DNA of 64,000 nt from Metarhizium brunneum (lineage: Eukaryota > Ascomycota > Sordariomycetes > Hypocreales > Clavicipitaceae). The notes beneath the pieces are model-generated. The model was given only the letters and a program-made list of their open reading frames with translations, was not told the origin of the DNA and did not search any database. Positions 33,654 to 45,741 of the stretch are shown here, piece by piece. The DNA lies in the NCBI RefSeq assembly GCF_013426205.1, contig NC_089422.1, positions 7,901,001 through 7,965,000 of the forward strand, read 5' to 3'. The position numbers and the translations under genes are program-made. Every line of letters starts with the position of its first letter. Positions within the stretch are counted from its first letter, which is position 1.

Positions 33654-35640
33654 TCAAATAACAACCGCCACATGCTCATCCATAAATTGAGCAATGTCTT
33701 GAACAAAAGCACTGGCGACAATCGACACCCCTCCAAAGGCTATGCTGCAATAATATACCCACGGATACGCCATGGCGTATGCATTCTGGCCCGCCAGCAC
33801 AATCGACTGCCAGAGCTCCACGTTGCCGTCAACGCCTGGAAGGTGAAGGATTTCCTGTGTGAGAGACGCGGACGTGAGCTCAATGGCCGCCTTGATCACT
33901 TCCGGCTCCTTGACGCCGCCAAGGACCATGGCGGTCGATACTTGCTTGATGAGCTCTGGCGTGAGCTTCTGTACCAAGACGTTGTAGTAAATGGCATAGC
34001 CTATTGCTCCGCCAATGACCCGAACGGACAGTGTCAAGGCAGTTATCGTGGCAATGAGGTCGTCGGGACAAATAATTGTCGTAATGACACTAGTTGGAAT
34101 GACGATGCCTCCTACGCCGAGACCCGAGACGAGAAGAATGGCATAGACGGCCTTTTCGTTGTCACGGTTCGCGGCCGCCATGGCACCGCATCCTGCCGTC
34201 ATGACGCACGACGCAGCAAGCAAGAGAGCTCGAATGCCCCGGCCGCGTAGCCACGTCATGAGTCCCAGCGTAATCACGCATCCCGCCATGACGCCGAATC
34301 CAAACGGCAGACCACGCAGGCCCACGGCAACAGGATCGTGGCCATACACATTGTAGGCCTGGGTTGGCCACAGCATCAGCACGGAGAAGAAGTTGGCGCC
34401 AGAGACGAAGGCGATGAGCATAATGAGGACCAGCGTCCGCGGGGCTTTACCAAGGCGCCTCGGCACCATTGGATACTTTGCAACCCAGCCCTCCCAGTAA
34501 ACAAAGAACAGGATGAGGACCAGGCCAATGATGAATGGCGCGAGGACATGGGCGCTCTTCCACGCATACTGTATACAGGCTCTCAGCTATTTCGCCTGTG
34601 CCGGGAGAAGAAGGACACGACGTACCATGTATCCGCCCCAAAGAATGCCGGCAATGAGCAGGATGATGCCCGTGATGGACGTGACGCCGCCAACGAAATC
34701 AATCCGGGAGACCGTCTCCTTGCCGGAGAGAGAGGCCGAGTTGACCCGCGGAGGCGGGCTGTAGAAGAAGAAGACGACGGCAAGGCCTACGGCCGTGTAG
34801 GCGATAATCATGACGCCCACGTAGCGCCAGTGGGCATTGGCAGCAATCAACTGCCCCCACATGACGGAGGGACACCAGGGCAGGATCGTCATGATGAGAG
34901 CCGCAATGTAGACGCCGCGTTGCGCGGTGGGCGCAATCTCGGCCAATCCAGAAATCGATATCAGTTCGGAGATGCCCGCGCCGACGCCGGAGAGCGCCAT
35001 GCCGGCTGCGGACGAGACAATGTAAGTTGAGAGAAGGAAAAAAGGTTTCTGCTCGAGGGTAAGCGACTCACCAATAAAGGGGTTCATCTCGTGGGCCGTG
35101 ACGCAGACAATCTGGCCGATGATGATGAAGGCGCTGCCCAGCATGGCCACATAACGGCGGCCGAGGAGGTCGGACAGCGCTCCGACAAAGGGGGCCACGG
35201 CGGCGAGTGCAATCAGGTTGGCGGTGATGAACCATACCCATCGGTCGACGCCGCCAATGTCTCCGTAGACGATGGGGGCGATGCCACCTGTTCAAGGGGT
35301 GGCCATGAGCAACTTTTTCTTCTGGCGGTCACGCTGGCGAGGCAATCGTCCCTCACCGTAGAGATAGGGCGGCATTTGGCCGCTCGTCCAGCAGAATGCC
35401 ATGGCAATAAAGGCCATGAGGCGGCGAAACGTAAACTGTCGAGCAAGAGTTGGTTAGCACTGGTGAGTCCCGTCTCGAGGAGAACGCGGGGGTGGTTGTC
35501 ATGACCTTGTTTGCGTGCTCGTCTTCTTCGACCGTGGCCTCGCGCGAGGATTCTTCATCTCGCCAGGGCTCGACTGTCGTTGGGTGAGCATGTTTCTCTG
35601 GCTTGTCGATGCCCGAGGGCGTGGATGGGACTACGGCCAT
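33654..35640 (-). CDS. MFS transporter, TRI12-type (fungal toxin/drug efflux family)
   Basis: Major facilitator of the fungal TRI12-like group, mostly plasma-membrane exporters of drugs or secondary metabolites by proton antiport. Exons on the minus strand are 35640-35506, 35435-35357, 35287-35072, 35005-34626 and 34568-33654, giving 574 aa. The start is the ATG of MAVVPSTPSGIDKPEKH. A hydrophilic N-terminal 45 residues precede the first helix. The MFS loop 2-3 signature appears as GALSDLLGRRYVAMLG, and ISISGLAEIAPTAQRGVYIAA is typical of the TRI12 group. Fourteen or so hydrophobic segments are distributed over the protein. The first intron uses a weak GTCATG donor. There is no biosynthetic gene nearby, so the substrate cannot be read from context. 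Confidence 0.9.
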
Positions 35641-36771
35641 GGTCAAGCCGGCGTGGGTACGCAGGATCGAGGTTCGATGTCAAGAAACGCAAAGGGGCGT
35701 GGGTGCGCAGGATCAAGTTCAAGAAGAACAAAGGAAAGGGTCCGGTCGAAGGGCGGAGTTGTTCCAACCGCACAGTCCACATCGCTTCTGTCCATCCGGA
35801 GACACACCACATGCAACTTTTCATCACGTATTTATACTGCTCGCTGCTCGCTGCTCGCTGCTCGTCCACGCTCGAGGTCCAGCGTGGGACGACCCATGGC
35901 TGATCAAGCTCGATGGAACTGCATAGGAATCCCTGTCCATCCGGGAATATTGAAGCCTCCTCCGCGTTGCGATGGGGACGCTAATGGAAACTACGGCATT
36001 CGGGGCTGCGCGGGGCGTTTTCCCCGCATTACCGAGTACTATCATGAGATGGATGAACGGGGGGAGCAATATCTGGAAATGGGGCCCATCTCCGTCGTGC
36101 GAGAATAATCCCCTTGATTGGGTGCGCCACAATTATCCTCACCCGCATTTCCCGGAGATAATGTGCATTGGCAGCTTTTGCCTCCAGACCACCAAAACGT
36201 CAAAAACGCCAACGCGATTGGGTCAACGGTCGAAGGCCTCGGCACGGAGCCTCGAATACAAAGCCTTCATTGGCTTGGATAATGTCAATGTGTTGCCTTC
36301 CCCAATAAGAGAGTATGAATACGAGTGTCTAGTGCAGATTGAATCTCGCTGGAAAGGCAGAAAGACTCAACGTCACGCTTTGGTGAGACTTTGTCAGAAA
36401 TAAAAATTGTATCCACCATGACAAAGACCAGTCTGATTCGTTGCATGTCAGAGGTAGCAGAACTGGCAATGCCACGCCAACGGTTGAGTGGAAAGATATG
36501 AGCAACAACAGATGACTATCGAACAGGAATACTGGCTTGTCATGCACCCATCCGGTGTTGATTTGTCGTCGTTCTATTTCACCATGTAGCATTTTTATCA
36601 ATGAGTAATGCCATTAGTACATTGTTGGCGCCTGCCTGTTTCACGGCGATTGCCAAGTGGCCTTATCCTGAATGTGGAGACGAAGCGACCGACTACATCG
36701 AATTGATGCATCGCCCAACTCCATAGCTTTCTTCATCAAGTCCTCATCCAAGCTTGGGTCCTCAGTCGACA
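35641..36771. other. 1.1 kb divergent interval
   Basis: It lies between the starts of the MFS gene and the unknown gene at 36772, so it must hold both promoters. It has a GC-rich left half with CTGCTCG repeats near 35840-35870. I see no supported gene. Confidence 0.5.
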
Positions 36772-38200
36772 ATGGCACACCAAGCGCACAACATTCCGTG
36801 GCAAGCCTTGACCAGTCATCTCAAGCCCGTCTTCCGCAAGTACGACGGTGCCGATGGAGACAAGACGTCGAATTTCTATGTCTGCTACAAGCCCCAGCAG
36901 GGCAGGCAACTCACCTACTTTGTCACTGCATTCGCCCAGAACATCGAGCAACACACTGAATGCGAGCGTAGAAAGTACCAGGATACATACACGGCCCCCG
37001 CCCGGCATGACTTGATACTAACCGACGCCGTGGCCAAGAAGCTCGCCCCAACCGTGCTGCGCTTGCGACAACGATCTCTGGCAGATTCAAACGGGAGGGA
37101 TCGATACACTGATCAGCCCTTTGACCAGTCAATGTCGAATGATGCCACACGGCTTTTCTGCCGTCATGGGGATGGGCAACCGGGCTTTGGCTGTGGATGC
37201 GTAATTCCTTACTGCGAACGGCAGGCCGCTGCCTTTCTTCGAGAATACGTGCCAAACCCATGTTTCCAATTTTTCCAACATAACGCAGAGGCATTTTATA
37301 ACCTTGAAATTCTGAAGCTTTTGTTATTATACGGCGAGATGGATCCCATCCTACGCATTTGCGCTCATCCCGAAGTCGACTACGAAAACTGGCATCACGT
37401 AGGGCCATGTTACGATGAGGTAAATGATATCCATCGCCTCAGTCAAAACTCTGCTAGTCTGTTCTATGATGGCGGGGGAGAAAAGGGGAAAACACTAACA
37501 AAGGCAGTTCCCCGATGTGGGTTGGGATCGTATTTACGTAAACGCCCTGGACGCATACCTGTGTCTCAACATAGTTTACTGCTTCCCTGAGATATGGGAA
37601 CCGGCGTCTGGTCGAACGGCGAGGCAGGATTACCGCAACACATACATGTACCAGCGCGTCATGGCCAGTTGCACGTCATTCAGAGCCACCTCGGAGGTTC
37701 CAGCATTACCTCATCGGCAGTTCTTTGGCGTTTCGAATGACGAGACGTACCGCAAACGACGAGGGGACGTGTCATGGGAACGATGCAAACCCGGCCATGG
37801 GATACTGCCATGGAAGGAATTCCTAGCAGAGGAGAGGTTGACACCGGATCCTGTTGTTGAGTCCTTCGCCATCAACTATGCATGCAAGATGTTGATGGAC
37901 AAGGGGCTCCCGGCAGAGCTGGTATCGAGCATTTTGGACTACGTGGACCATGCCACGCAGAACAGGCTTGAGAAACCTCTTGATCCGTTCCATCCGGTCA
38001 ATGGCCACCAGTTGCGCCGCTATTTGGCATATTGCTGGCAGCTCATAATTCGTTGCAGCATGCTGGCGCACGCACTGGGTATGAACTTGGACTGGAAGGC
38101 AATAGTCTCTGAACGCCTGGTTGAACTCGTCTCGAGAGGTGACGGAAAGTGGTGCACGTATAGAATTGACTCTGAAGGTGACTATTGGGGGTTTGTGTAA
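36772..38200 (+). CDS. Conserved-looking protein of unknown function (446 aa)
   Basis: Two exons, 36772-37419 and 37508-38200, join in phase 0 (CYDE then FPDVGWDRIYVNALDAYL) to 446 aa. I do not recognise a family. It begins MAHQAHNIPWQALTSHLKPVFRKYDG and has a Cys-rich stretch around residues 129-147 (FCRHGDGQPGFGCGCVIPYC). A segment near the end reads LPAELVSSILDYVDHATQNRL, which resembles the helix found at the start of F-box-like motifs, although it lies far from the N-terminus. The last third is helical (LRRYLAYCWQLIIRCSMLAHALGM). There is no signal peptide or membrane helix. The F-box resemblance is only a suggestion. Confidence 0.8.
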
Positions 38201-38743
38201 CGAATTAGATTTGTGATGGGTCATGGGGGATGTAGTACACACTTGTCCGGATATACTGAACATTTGAGCTATTGAATTATGAGAATCGTGGACAGAGGTT
38301 AGAACCGATCAGGACAAACAACACAGAGTCGAGGGAAGAAGGCCGTCTGCAGTACTGCAGTTTATACCAGCCCCAGTAATGTCACAGCAAGATTAATCGC
38401 AATATAAATTTTGGATTCAAGGTGTCCAACATGACGGTCCGTATTGTCGACTGCCTTTTCACAAGAATAGGAATCTAGACAGAAAAAGACAAAGTTGGCT
38501 CGCTCCAGGGTAGGTGTAGGACAAAATGGTGGTCATGTGTGGGGTCAACCAAACCAATTGGATATTTTTGTTGCGCATCCAAACCTTCAAACTTGCTCCC
38601 CACCTACGGGGTACAATTGTCTGCTGATAGGCTTATCGATAAGCCAGAAATATCCTTGGCCGGCAGAAAATTTCCCATGCCAAACGGGCAAATTCTTGGT
38701 CATGGGAGTCTAGCACTGCACATGGTGTTGAGGAATAGCAACC
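38201..38743. promoter_or_regulatory. Upstream interval of BMS1
   Basis: 543 bp between the tandem unknown gene and BMS1. A short palindromic word (GGCTTATCGATAAGCC, 38630-38645) is the only structured element I see. Confidence 0.5.
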
Positions 38744-41700
38744 ATGGAGCAACAAGTGCACAAGCCGCACCGCAAGTCCAAGGAGAAGAAGAAGCACACG
38801 GGAGGTAAGGCTATTATTTTTTCCAGTCCTGAATTTTGTGCGATTGGAACTAATCTTGATACTGACCGAGGCGCAGACCATAATCCCAAAGCCTTCGCCT
38901 TCTCCAACCCAGGAAAACTGCAAAGAAGTGCAGCTAGATCCCAGGATGTACGGTTTTTTTCTTTCTCGCACGCCCAACAGTCAAGCGAAAGACTTCTGAC
39001 ATTGAAATCTACAGATTAAAGAGAAGCGCCTTCATGTACCGCTCGTCGACCGACTTCCCGATGAGGCTCCGCCTCGTCTCGTGGCCATCGTCGGCCCTCC
39101 TGGCGTTGGCAAGACTACACTTCTAAAGTCCATGGTTCGGCGTTATACAAAGGAGACTTTGTCGGACCCCCAGGGGCCCATAACCGTCGTCACCTCGAAA
39201 AAACAAAGACTGACCTTCATCGAATGCCCCAACCAGATGGAAGCCATGGTCGATATCGCCAAGGTGGCAGACATTGTACTGCTCATGATTGACGGGAATT
39301 ATGGCTTCGAAATGGAGACAATGGAATTCCTCAACGTCCTTGCCGCCACAGGTATGCCTGGAAACGTCTTTGGCATACTCACACATCTGGATCTTTTCCG
39401 CAAGCCACAAGCCCTGAAGGATGCCAAGAAGAGGTTAAAACGCAGACTTTGGACCGAGTTGTATCAAGGCGCTCATCTGTTTTATCTGTCTGGTGTCATG
39501 AATGGCCGATATCCCGATCGCGAGATTCACAACCTGTCACGATTCGTGTCCGTCATGAAGAATCCTCGACCCCTTGTATGGCGCAACAACCACCCATACT
39601 CCATCGTCGACAGTTTCCGTGACATTACGCATCCGACAAAGATTGAAGAGGACCCCAACTGCGACCGATCGATCGTTCTGTCTGGGTATTTGCGAGGAAC
39701 AAACTTTGCGGCACAGGGACAACGAATACACGTTGCCGGGCTTGGTGACTTTACAGTAGCCAATATGGAGGTCTTACCAGACCCCTGCCCGACGCCTTCT
39801 ATGGAACAGGCGCTGGCCAAAATAACGGGGAAAACTGGCAGACGGCGGCTGGACGAGAAAGAAAAGAAGCTGCATGCCCCCATGTCAGACCGAAGTGGCC
39901 TGAAGATTGATGGCGATGCTATATGGATCACCAGAGAAAAAGGCTTCAGCTTCGACAAGGATGCAGAAGGAGTCGAGCGGGGCGAAGGTGAGGAGATGAT
40001 TGTTGGTCTTCAGGCGGAGCGACGATTGCTGGGTCAAATGGAAGATGGCGTTCAGTTGTTCTCTGGCGGCGAGAAACTGAAGGAAGTTGCCGAGGAGGAA
40101 GATACCGGCCGAAAAACACAACGTCGTGCTAGAATTGCTGAAAGAAGTGAATCGGACGTTGAGGATGAGGGCATGGACGACGATGACGAGGAAGAAGATG
40201 AGGGCTTTGTCAGTGGGAGTGGTGATGAGGATTCTGGCGCTGAGGTAGAGTTCAGCGAAAGTAAAACGGGCAAAATGTTCCGCAAGGATGCCGACAAATC
40301 CAAGGGAGAGGATGATGATGTTGCTTTTGCCGATAGCGACTCAGATCTCGGGTCCATATCTGGAGATGACATGGGAATGGATGATGAGGACGAGGATTTT
40401 GGTTCTGATGAAGAAGCTGCTGCCATGCGCTGGAAGGACGACTTGGCGGATCGAGCTCGCAAGATGCATGGAAAGAGACGGACGTACCACACCGGCGACC
40501 TCGCAAGATACATGTACGATGATTCAATGACCCCCGGAGAGGCTTTGAAGCGATGGAGGGGTGAAGGCGGTGAGCCCGAAGAGGAGAACATTGATGATTC
40601 AGACGACGACGATTTCTTCAAGAAGAAGTCCTCACAGGAAAAGGAAGACTCAACCGAGGATCGCTCAATACCTGACTACGACTACGATGACCTGGCGGCC
40701 AAATGGGCTGAGCGAGACAACATCGAGGCCCTGCGCAGGAGATTTACCACCTCTGGCCTCGGGGGAGACGATGACGGGGAAGAAGGCGAAGTTGACGGCG
40801 GCGACGACGACGACTTTGGTGGCTTTGGGGATGACGATGATGAAGGTGACGGTGTTTTCGAGGACTTGGAAGCTGAGCCTGCTGAAAAGGAACAAGAGAC
40901 GGCAGAGGATATCGCCGCCGAGCGCGAAAGGAACGCCAAGCGTAAAGAAGAGCTTAAACAACGCTTTGAAGAGGAGGACAGAGAGGGCTTCCTCAACGAC
41001 AAAGCCAATGCTCGGAGAGAAGGCGGTGATATTCAAGAATACGGCGAGGACGATTGGTACGATGCTCAAAAGGCCATGATCCGGAAACAGCTCGACATCA
41101 ACAAGGAGGAGTTTGAGACTCTGGACGAACGACAACGCGCAGCCGTTGAGGGCTACCGCGCTGGCAAATATGCTAAGATTGTACTTGAAAAGGTCCCCGC
41201 CGAGTTTGTTACCAAGTTCAATGCTCGTCTGCCAATTGTGGTAGGTGGCCTCACTGCGACTGAAGATCGATGGGGCTTTGTGCAAGTCCGAATCAAGCGT
41301 CACCGGTGGCACAAGAAAATTCTCAAGACCAACGACCCCCTTATCGTCTCCCTTGGCTGGAGACGCTTTCAAACGATGCCCATCTACAGCACGACGGACT
41401 CGCGAACCCGAAACCGCATGCTCAAATACACCCCCGAGCACATGCACTGCTTCGGCACCATGTACGCTCCTCTAATCGCCCCCAACACCGGCTTCGTCTG
41501 CTTCAACTCCTTCTCCGCCTCCAACGCAGGTTTCCGCATCGCCGCCACAGGAACAGTCCTGAGTGTGGACGAGTCGACTGAAATCGTCAAGAAGCTCAAA
41601 CTCACCGGCGTCCCCTACAAGATCTTCAAAAATACCGCCTTCATCAAAGACATGTTCAACTCTTCTCTCGAAATAGCCAAATTTGAAGGCGCATCCATCA

Positions 41701-42341
41701 AAACTGTCTCGGGCGTCCGCGGCCAAATCAAGCGTGCCTTGTCCAAGCCAGAGGGTCACTTCCGAGCCACCTTTGAAGACAAGATCCTCCTCAGCGACAT
41801 TGTCTTCCTCCGCGCATGGTATCCCATCAAGCCGCACCGCTTCTACAACCCTGCGACCAATCTCATCGGCTGGCAGCCCATGCGTCTCACCGGAGAAGTC
41901 CGTCGTGACCAAGGCGAGGCCGCTCCACAGCTGAAAAACAGCCAGTATCGCAAGATTGAGCGGGAAACGCGACACTTTAACCCCCTGAGGGTACCTCGCG
42001 CGCTGGCCGCTGACTTGCCTTACAAGTCGCAAATCACAACCACCAAGAAGCAAAAACGGGATACTTATATGCAGAAACGAGCGATTGTGCTGCCCAAGAA
42101 CTCGGAGGAGAAGAAGGCCCGCGCCGTTATGCAGCAGCTTCTTACCGTCAGAAACGACGCGGCTGCCAAGAGGCGTGCCAAGAAGGCAGAGAACCACGCG
42201 GCGTTCAAGAAGAAGCTCGCCGACAATGAGGAGAAGAAGGAGGCCAGAGAGAAGAGGGAGACCAAGGAGTTTTGGAGGAAGAATGGGCGGAAGAGGGGGG
42301 CAGAGGATGGTGGCAGTGGTGGTGGTAAGAGGCGGAGGTAA
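38744..42341 (+). CDS. BMS1: Bms1, GTPase of 40S ribosome biogenesis
   Basis: Nucleolar GTPase of the small-subunit processome that acts with Rcl1 in 18S rRNA maturation. Exons 38744-38804, 38877-38947 and 39015-42341 give 1152 aa. The N-terminus is basic (HKPHRKSKEKKKHTG), then DHNPKAFAFSNPGKLQRSAARSQD. The P-loop GPPGVGKTT is at residues 71-79, VADIVLLMIDGNYGFEMETMEFLN forms the next GTPase elements, and GILTHLDLF is close to the NKxD position. A long acidic middle region (about residues 390-660) contains many Asp/Glu runs. The C-terminal domain shared with Tsr1 includes GFVQVRIKRHRWHKKILK and HMHCFGTMYAPL. The end is basic (KKLADNEEKKEAREKRE to GGGKRRR). Length is as usual for the family. 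Confidence 0.97.
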
Positions 42342-44361
42342 CGGTTTCTAAAGTCAAAAGTTTGGGGGATTATTGTCGGCCACCTGGTGTAAATAGTGCC
42401 TAGTGCTTGGGACGGCGTAAAGTAATGTTGGCCACACTTTTTTCGACACTGCTACAGATAAATCTTGCTCGGGTGTGTATCTTTGCACTGCCAGACAGTC
42501 GCCGTGTTCTACTGGAATACACGGCGGTCTGCCACCGATTAGCTACTGTATTCAAACCAATTGAAGATTGAACGGGGTAACAACCTCCTCTTCTAACTGT
42601 GTTTCATATGAAGGAGGCCAACCACTCTTGCTGAGCTCTGGGAGAAGTGTCGTGAAGGAAGGAAGGAAGTTGACCGGCAGAAAGAGGGGTCCGACTGCTT
42701 CTTGGATGGCAGCTTTCAGTTAACTGCTAGCATCATGCAGAAGACAAGGGAAGGGCAGATAAGGCGCTACATTGGAACTGAATTTTGTCCCGATGGTGTT
42801 GCAGTAGACATTGATTGTCCTTGATGGCTTTTCCAGCAAAAAGACATGGAACCGTGTAGTTTGAATAGTGCATTCGGCAACCTGCCCTAGACGTAACCAA
42901 GTCGTAACAGTCATGGTGAAAAGGGAAACATGAGACGACCAAAGCTAGCCATGATGATCTCTATGTAAAGCTGAATCCATACGCATTCCCAGGTATCGCA
43001 TGCAAGTGTGGTCACTGTTCACGCTTGCGGGCATGGCAGCGTCTCATCCATGTCTCGTCAAAGGTGAAGCAGCAGCACAAGAGGCATGCGCGTTTGCATG
43101 TAGTATTCGAGGTCAAACTCGTGGCCCGAGGGGTATAAGATGGTAATGGACGCCATTGGGTCTGCGTACATGGACGAGCGGGTAGGTGTAGACGGAGAGT
43201 TGAAGGCTCGATTCCATCCATCAACTATCACCTTAATTGACCGATTTTTAACGCCATGTATCTAACCGGGGTGTGTGTCAATGGACTGCCTCTGTCACCT
43301 TTTGTAGTTTCCTCCTTCCGCCAAACTCTGTTCTCATTTATACGCATGACTTGCGCAACGTCATCGAGCGTATCTTGTTGCTTCCTTTCCAACGGCGTGG
43401 AATAATCAGGCCTACGCGAAGTTGCTTTTAGAATACATAAGCTATAAGTGGACTTGAGCCTTGATAATAACTCAACTGCCCAATTGCTATAGACGCTGGT
43501 CGACGAAATGGGAGAAGGCGAGAAGGGGAGGGGCTCGGTAGGAATTTTAGGAGCCAGAGCTCTCTAGAGGGCGTCGTCGTGTCGAAAAGAGAATGAACCA
43601 TGATTCTGTTTCTGTGCTGACTCACCTACGGCAGTCAAAAGTTGCATGGAGATAGACCTGCAAGCTGCTACTTGACAAGAGATGAAAAGTTCAAGTTTTG
43701 GAAGCTAAGCCAAGTAGCTACTTATCTCTTGTTTCACTTTCAAAAGGACAGAAAGCATCAAATCCCTGAAACAAGATAGCCGTTCAATCTGTATTTGTGC
43801 AATCTCGGTAGTGAATGCGTTACAAGAATGTCCAGCACGGACAAGGAGCCCCCAAAACTAATCAATATGTATTCACAACACTCAACACACTTCCGACCAG
43901 TGGACTCCAGCGCCGTTGTAAGCAGTCCTTGTCCTTGATAAAAAGCGAGATTTGAAAAGGAAACAAATCGTAACCACATCCATTAAAAGGTGAACTATGT
44001 GGGTTGTATGATACCCATCTCCGTACAGAACTTGTCCTACAATCTCCATCACAGCCGCAGTCGTCTCTCTTCTGTTTCACACAGGAGAAATACTCTCCAA
44101 CGCCACTGCATTCTCTTTACACTCCTTTCATTTCCCCTCAATTTTGGCGGTCGAATCGTTGTCGAGAATTTCTCGAGGCAAAATAACGAATGTTCCAACT
44201 AAACCCAATGCAGTCCGAATAATTCCAAATTTGTCCGGCCCGTTGATGGAGAAAAAGACATGCGCCTCGTTAAAAAGCAGATCAAAAGGCTTATCGCCTA
44301 GTCCAGCTATGCCTTCTTCCTTTTATCTCGTGTACACGTGGAATTTGTCATGGTGAGCCAC
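42342..44361. other. 2.0 kb interval with an EthD-like remnant
   Basis: It lies between the convergent BMS1 and RTN1-like genes. Apart from the small EthD-like remnant at 43058-43156 I see no gene. The right end (43990-44360) is A/T-rich 3' flank. Confidence 0.55.
43058..43156 (-). pseudogene. Remnant of an EthD-domain gene (5' end only)
   Basis: A 32-codon frame begins MASITILYPSGHEFDLEYYM and continues QTRMPLV before running into an in-frame stop after LLLHL. The pattern ITxLYPSGxxFDxxYYxxxHMPLV is typical of the start of EthD-superfamily (ferredoxin-like, dimeric alpha-beta barrel) proteins. Here Arg replaces the usual His before MPLV. I searched the following 500 bp of the minus strand by eye for the expected second half (a PYGF/ATLHF-type strand and a GDVPNF-type segment) and did not find it. 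It may be a truncated pseudogene, or the first exon of a gene whose remainder I missed. Confidence 0.45.
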
Positions 44362-45741
44362 CTAGGAAGCAACCAAAGGCTCTGTCTCGGGGATGACAGG
44401 TTCCTCGGGAACCTCGCCCTCAGGCTCGGCCGTCTTCGTAGACTTGGGCTCCTCGGTGGGAGGAGTAGGGAATTCGGGCTTCTTGGCAGGAGCAACGAGG
44501 GTAGGCTGCTTAGGGGGGCCGGAAGGAGCAGGGGCGCCACGGCCACGGAGCATCTCCTGTACCTTGCCGGTGTAGTCTCCAGCGTACTGCTTTCCCATGG
44601 TGGTGAGTTGATCGGCCTGCTTCTGGGCAACGCTTCGGACCTGAGCAGTCTGGGCACTAATTGCATCGGAGGCGTTCTTAAGGTGCTGGTCGATCAACTC
44701 CTGATTGGATGTGTAGACGAGAGGAACGAAGAAGGCAACGGTTGTGGCAATGATGGCGAGTCCCCAGTACGGGACAAGCTTGACGAGATGGTAGGAAATG
44801 AAGGCCGCAACGCCTGCCTATGGTTGACACTGTTAGCCCCTCTAAAAAATGGTTTCAAGACGAAGCCAGGACCTACGGCAGCAGAAGCACCGACGTTCTC
44901 AACAAAGAGAATTCTCTGGGCCTCAATAACGAAGAAGTTGATGAGTTCATGAACATCCCCAATCATGCCATCAACAGTAGCCCGTGAAACGGTCCAATAA
45001 TGGCGAGGTCGCATCTGAGTAGCCAGGCCGTGGCTGAGGACGACCTTACCAGTAACCTCAGCGGCAACTGTGATGGCAAGAGCCATGAAAGACAGCTTGA
45101 GACCCCAGCGAATCACATCGAGGTACCTAACGGCGAAGATGAAGGAGACAATCGAAGCGTATGCGATAGCGGAGGCACCTGACGCAGAAAGTTATGCAAT
45201 TGTCACAGCCAGGGATGATGGTGTCCATCAAGTGGGAGGTCGGAGGACAAGAGCAAGACTTACGAGGGTTCTTCCATGACAGAAGCTCCGAGAAGAGGGA
45301 GTGATAATGTGTAAGAGGCTGGCCAGTGGCAGCAGGTGTCGTAGGAGTCTTGCGAGAGGCGGCAAGATTGGAAAACTCAGCCTGAGTCTTTGCGTTCTGG
45401 TCTTTGACATTCTGAGCAACGGGACCTGGATAAGGAGAGACGGACGGGTTAGCGCGCGGGCACACAAGATAGCATGCAGAAGGTATTTTTTTCCAGTGTG
45501 AAGATGCTCACCATTTGTCACAGAGTCGTAAGCAGCAGCGGCATCTGGGGAAATTGAGTTAGGTCTTGCATCGCGTTCTGCGGGATAGTAGCATCACCAT
45601 ATCGTCACATGTGAAGTTACTTCAGCTTCTGGTTAGCGGGCCTTGTTGCAATGTGGACAATTAAAGGGTGCCGAATAGACATACCGTACTGTTCGTGGTG
45701 GTCTCCAAAATGGAGCCACCGTTGGGCGCGGTATCAGCCAT
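44362..45741 (-). CDS. RTN1: Reticulon-like ER-shaping protein (Rtn1)
   Basis: ER membrane protein that bends tubules through paired hydrophobic hairpins. Exons on the minus strand are 45741-45690, 45544-45512, 45425-45264, 45178-44877 and 44817-44362, giving 334 aa. The reticulon domain starts at HYHSLFSELLSWKNPRASAIAYASIVSFIFAVRYLDVIRW and ends around AFISYHLVKLVPYWGLAIIATTVAFFVPLVYTSNQELID. The C-terminal tail is Pro/Glu-rich and disordered. Exon 1 must use a GTACGG donor three bases before a stronger-looking GTATGT, because the latter would put a stop in exon 2. Exon 2 is only 33 nt. The gene is convergent with BMS1. Confidence 0.92.

Noticed and set aside
33654..38200. Possible secondary-metabolite cluster around the TRI12-type transporter
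   Set aside because: No polyketide synthase, peptide synthetase, terpene cyclase, P450 or cluster regulator is present in the window.
43190..43225. GGCTCGATTCC word resembling a tRNA T-arm near the EthD remnant
   Set aside because: The loop does not begin with TTC, the stem has a mismatch, and no cloverleaf fits upstream.
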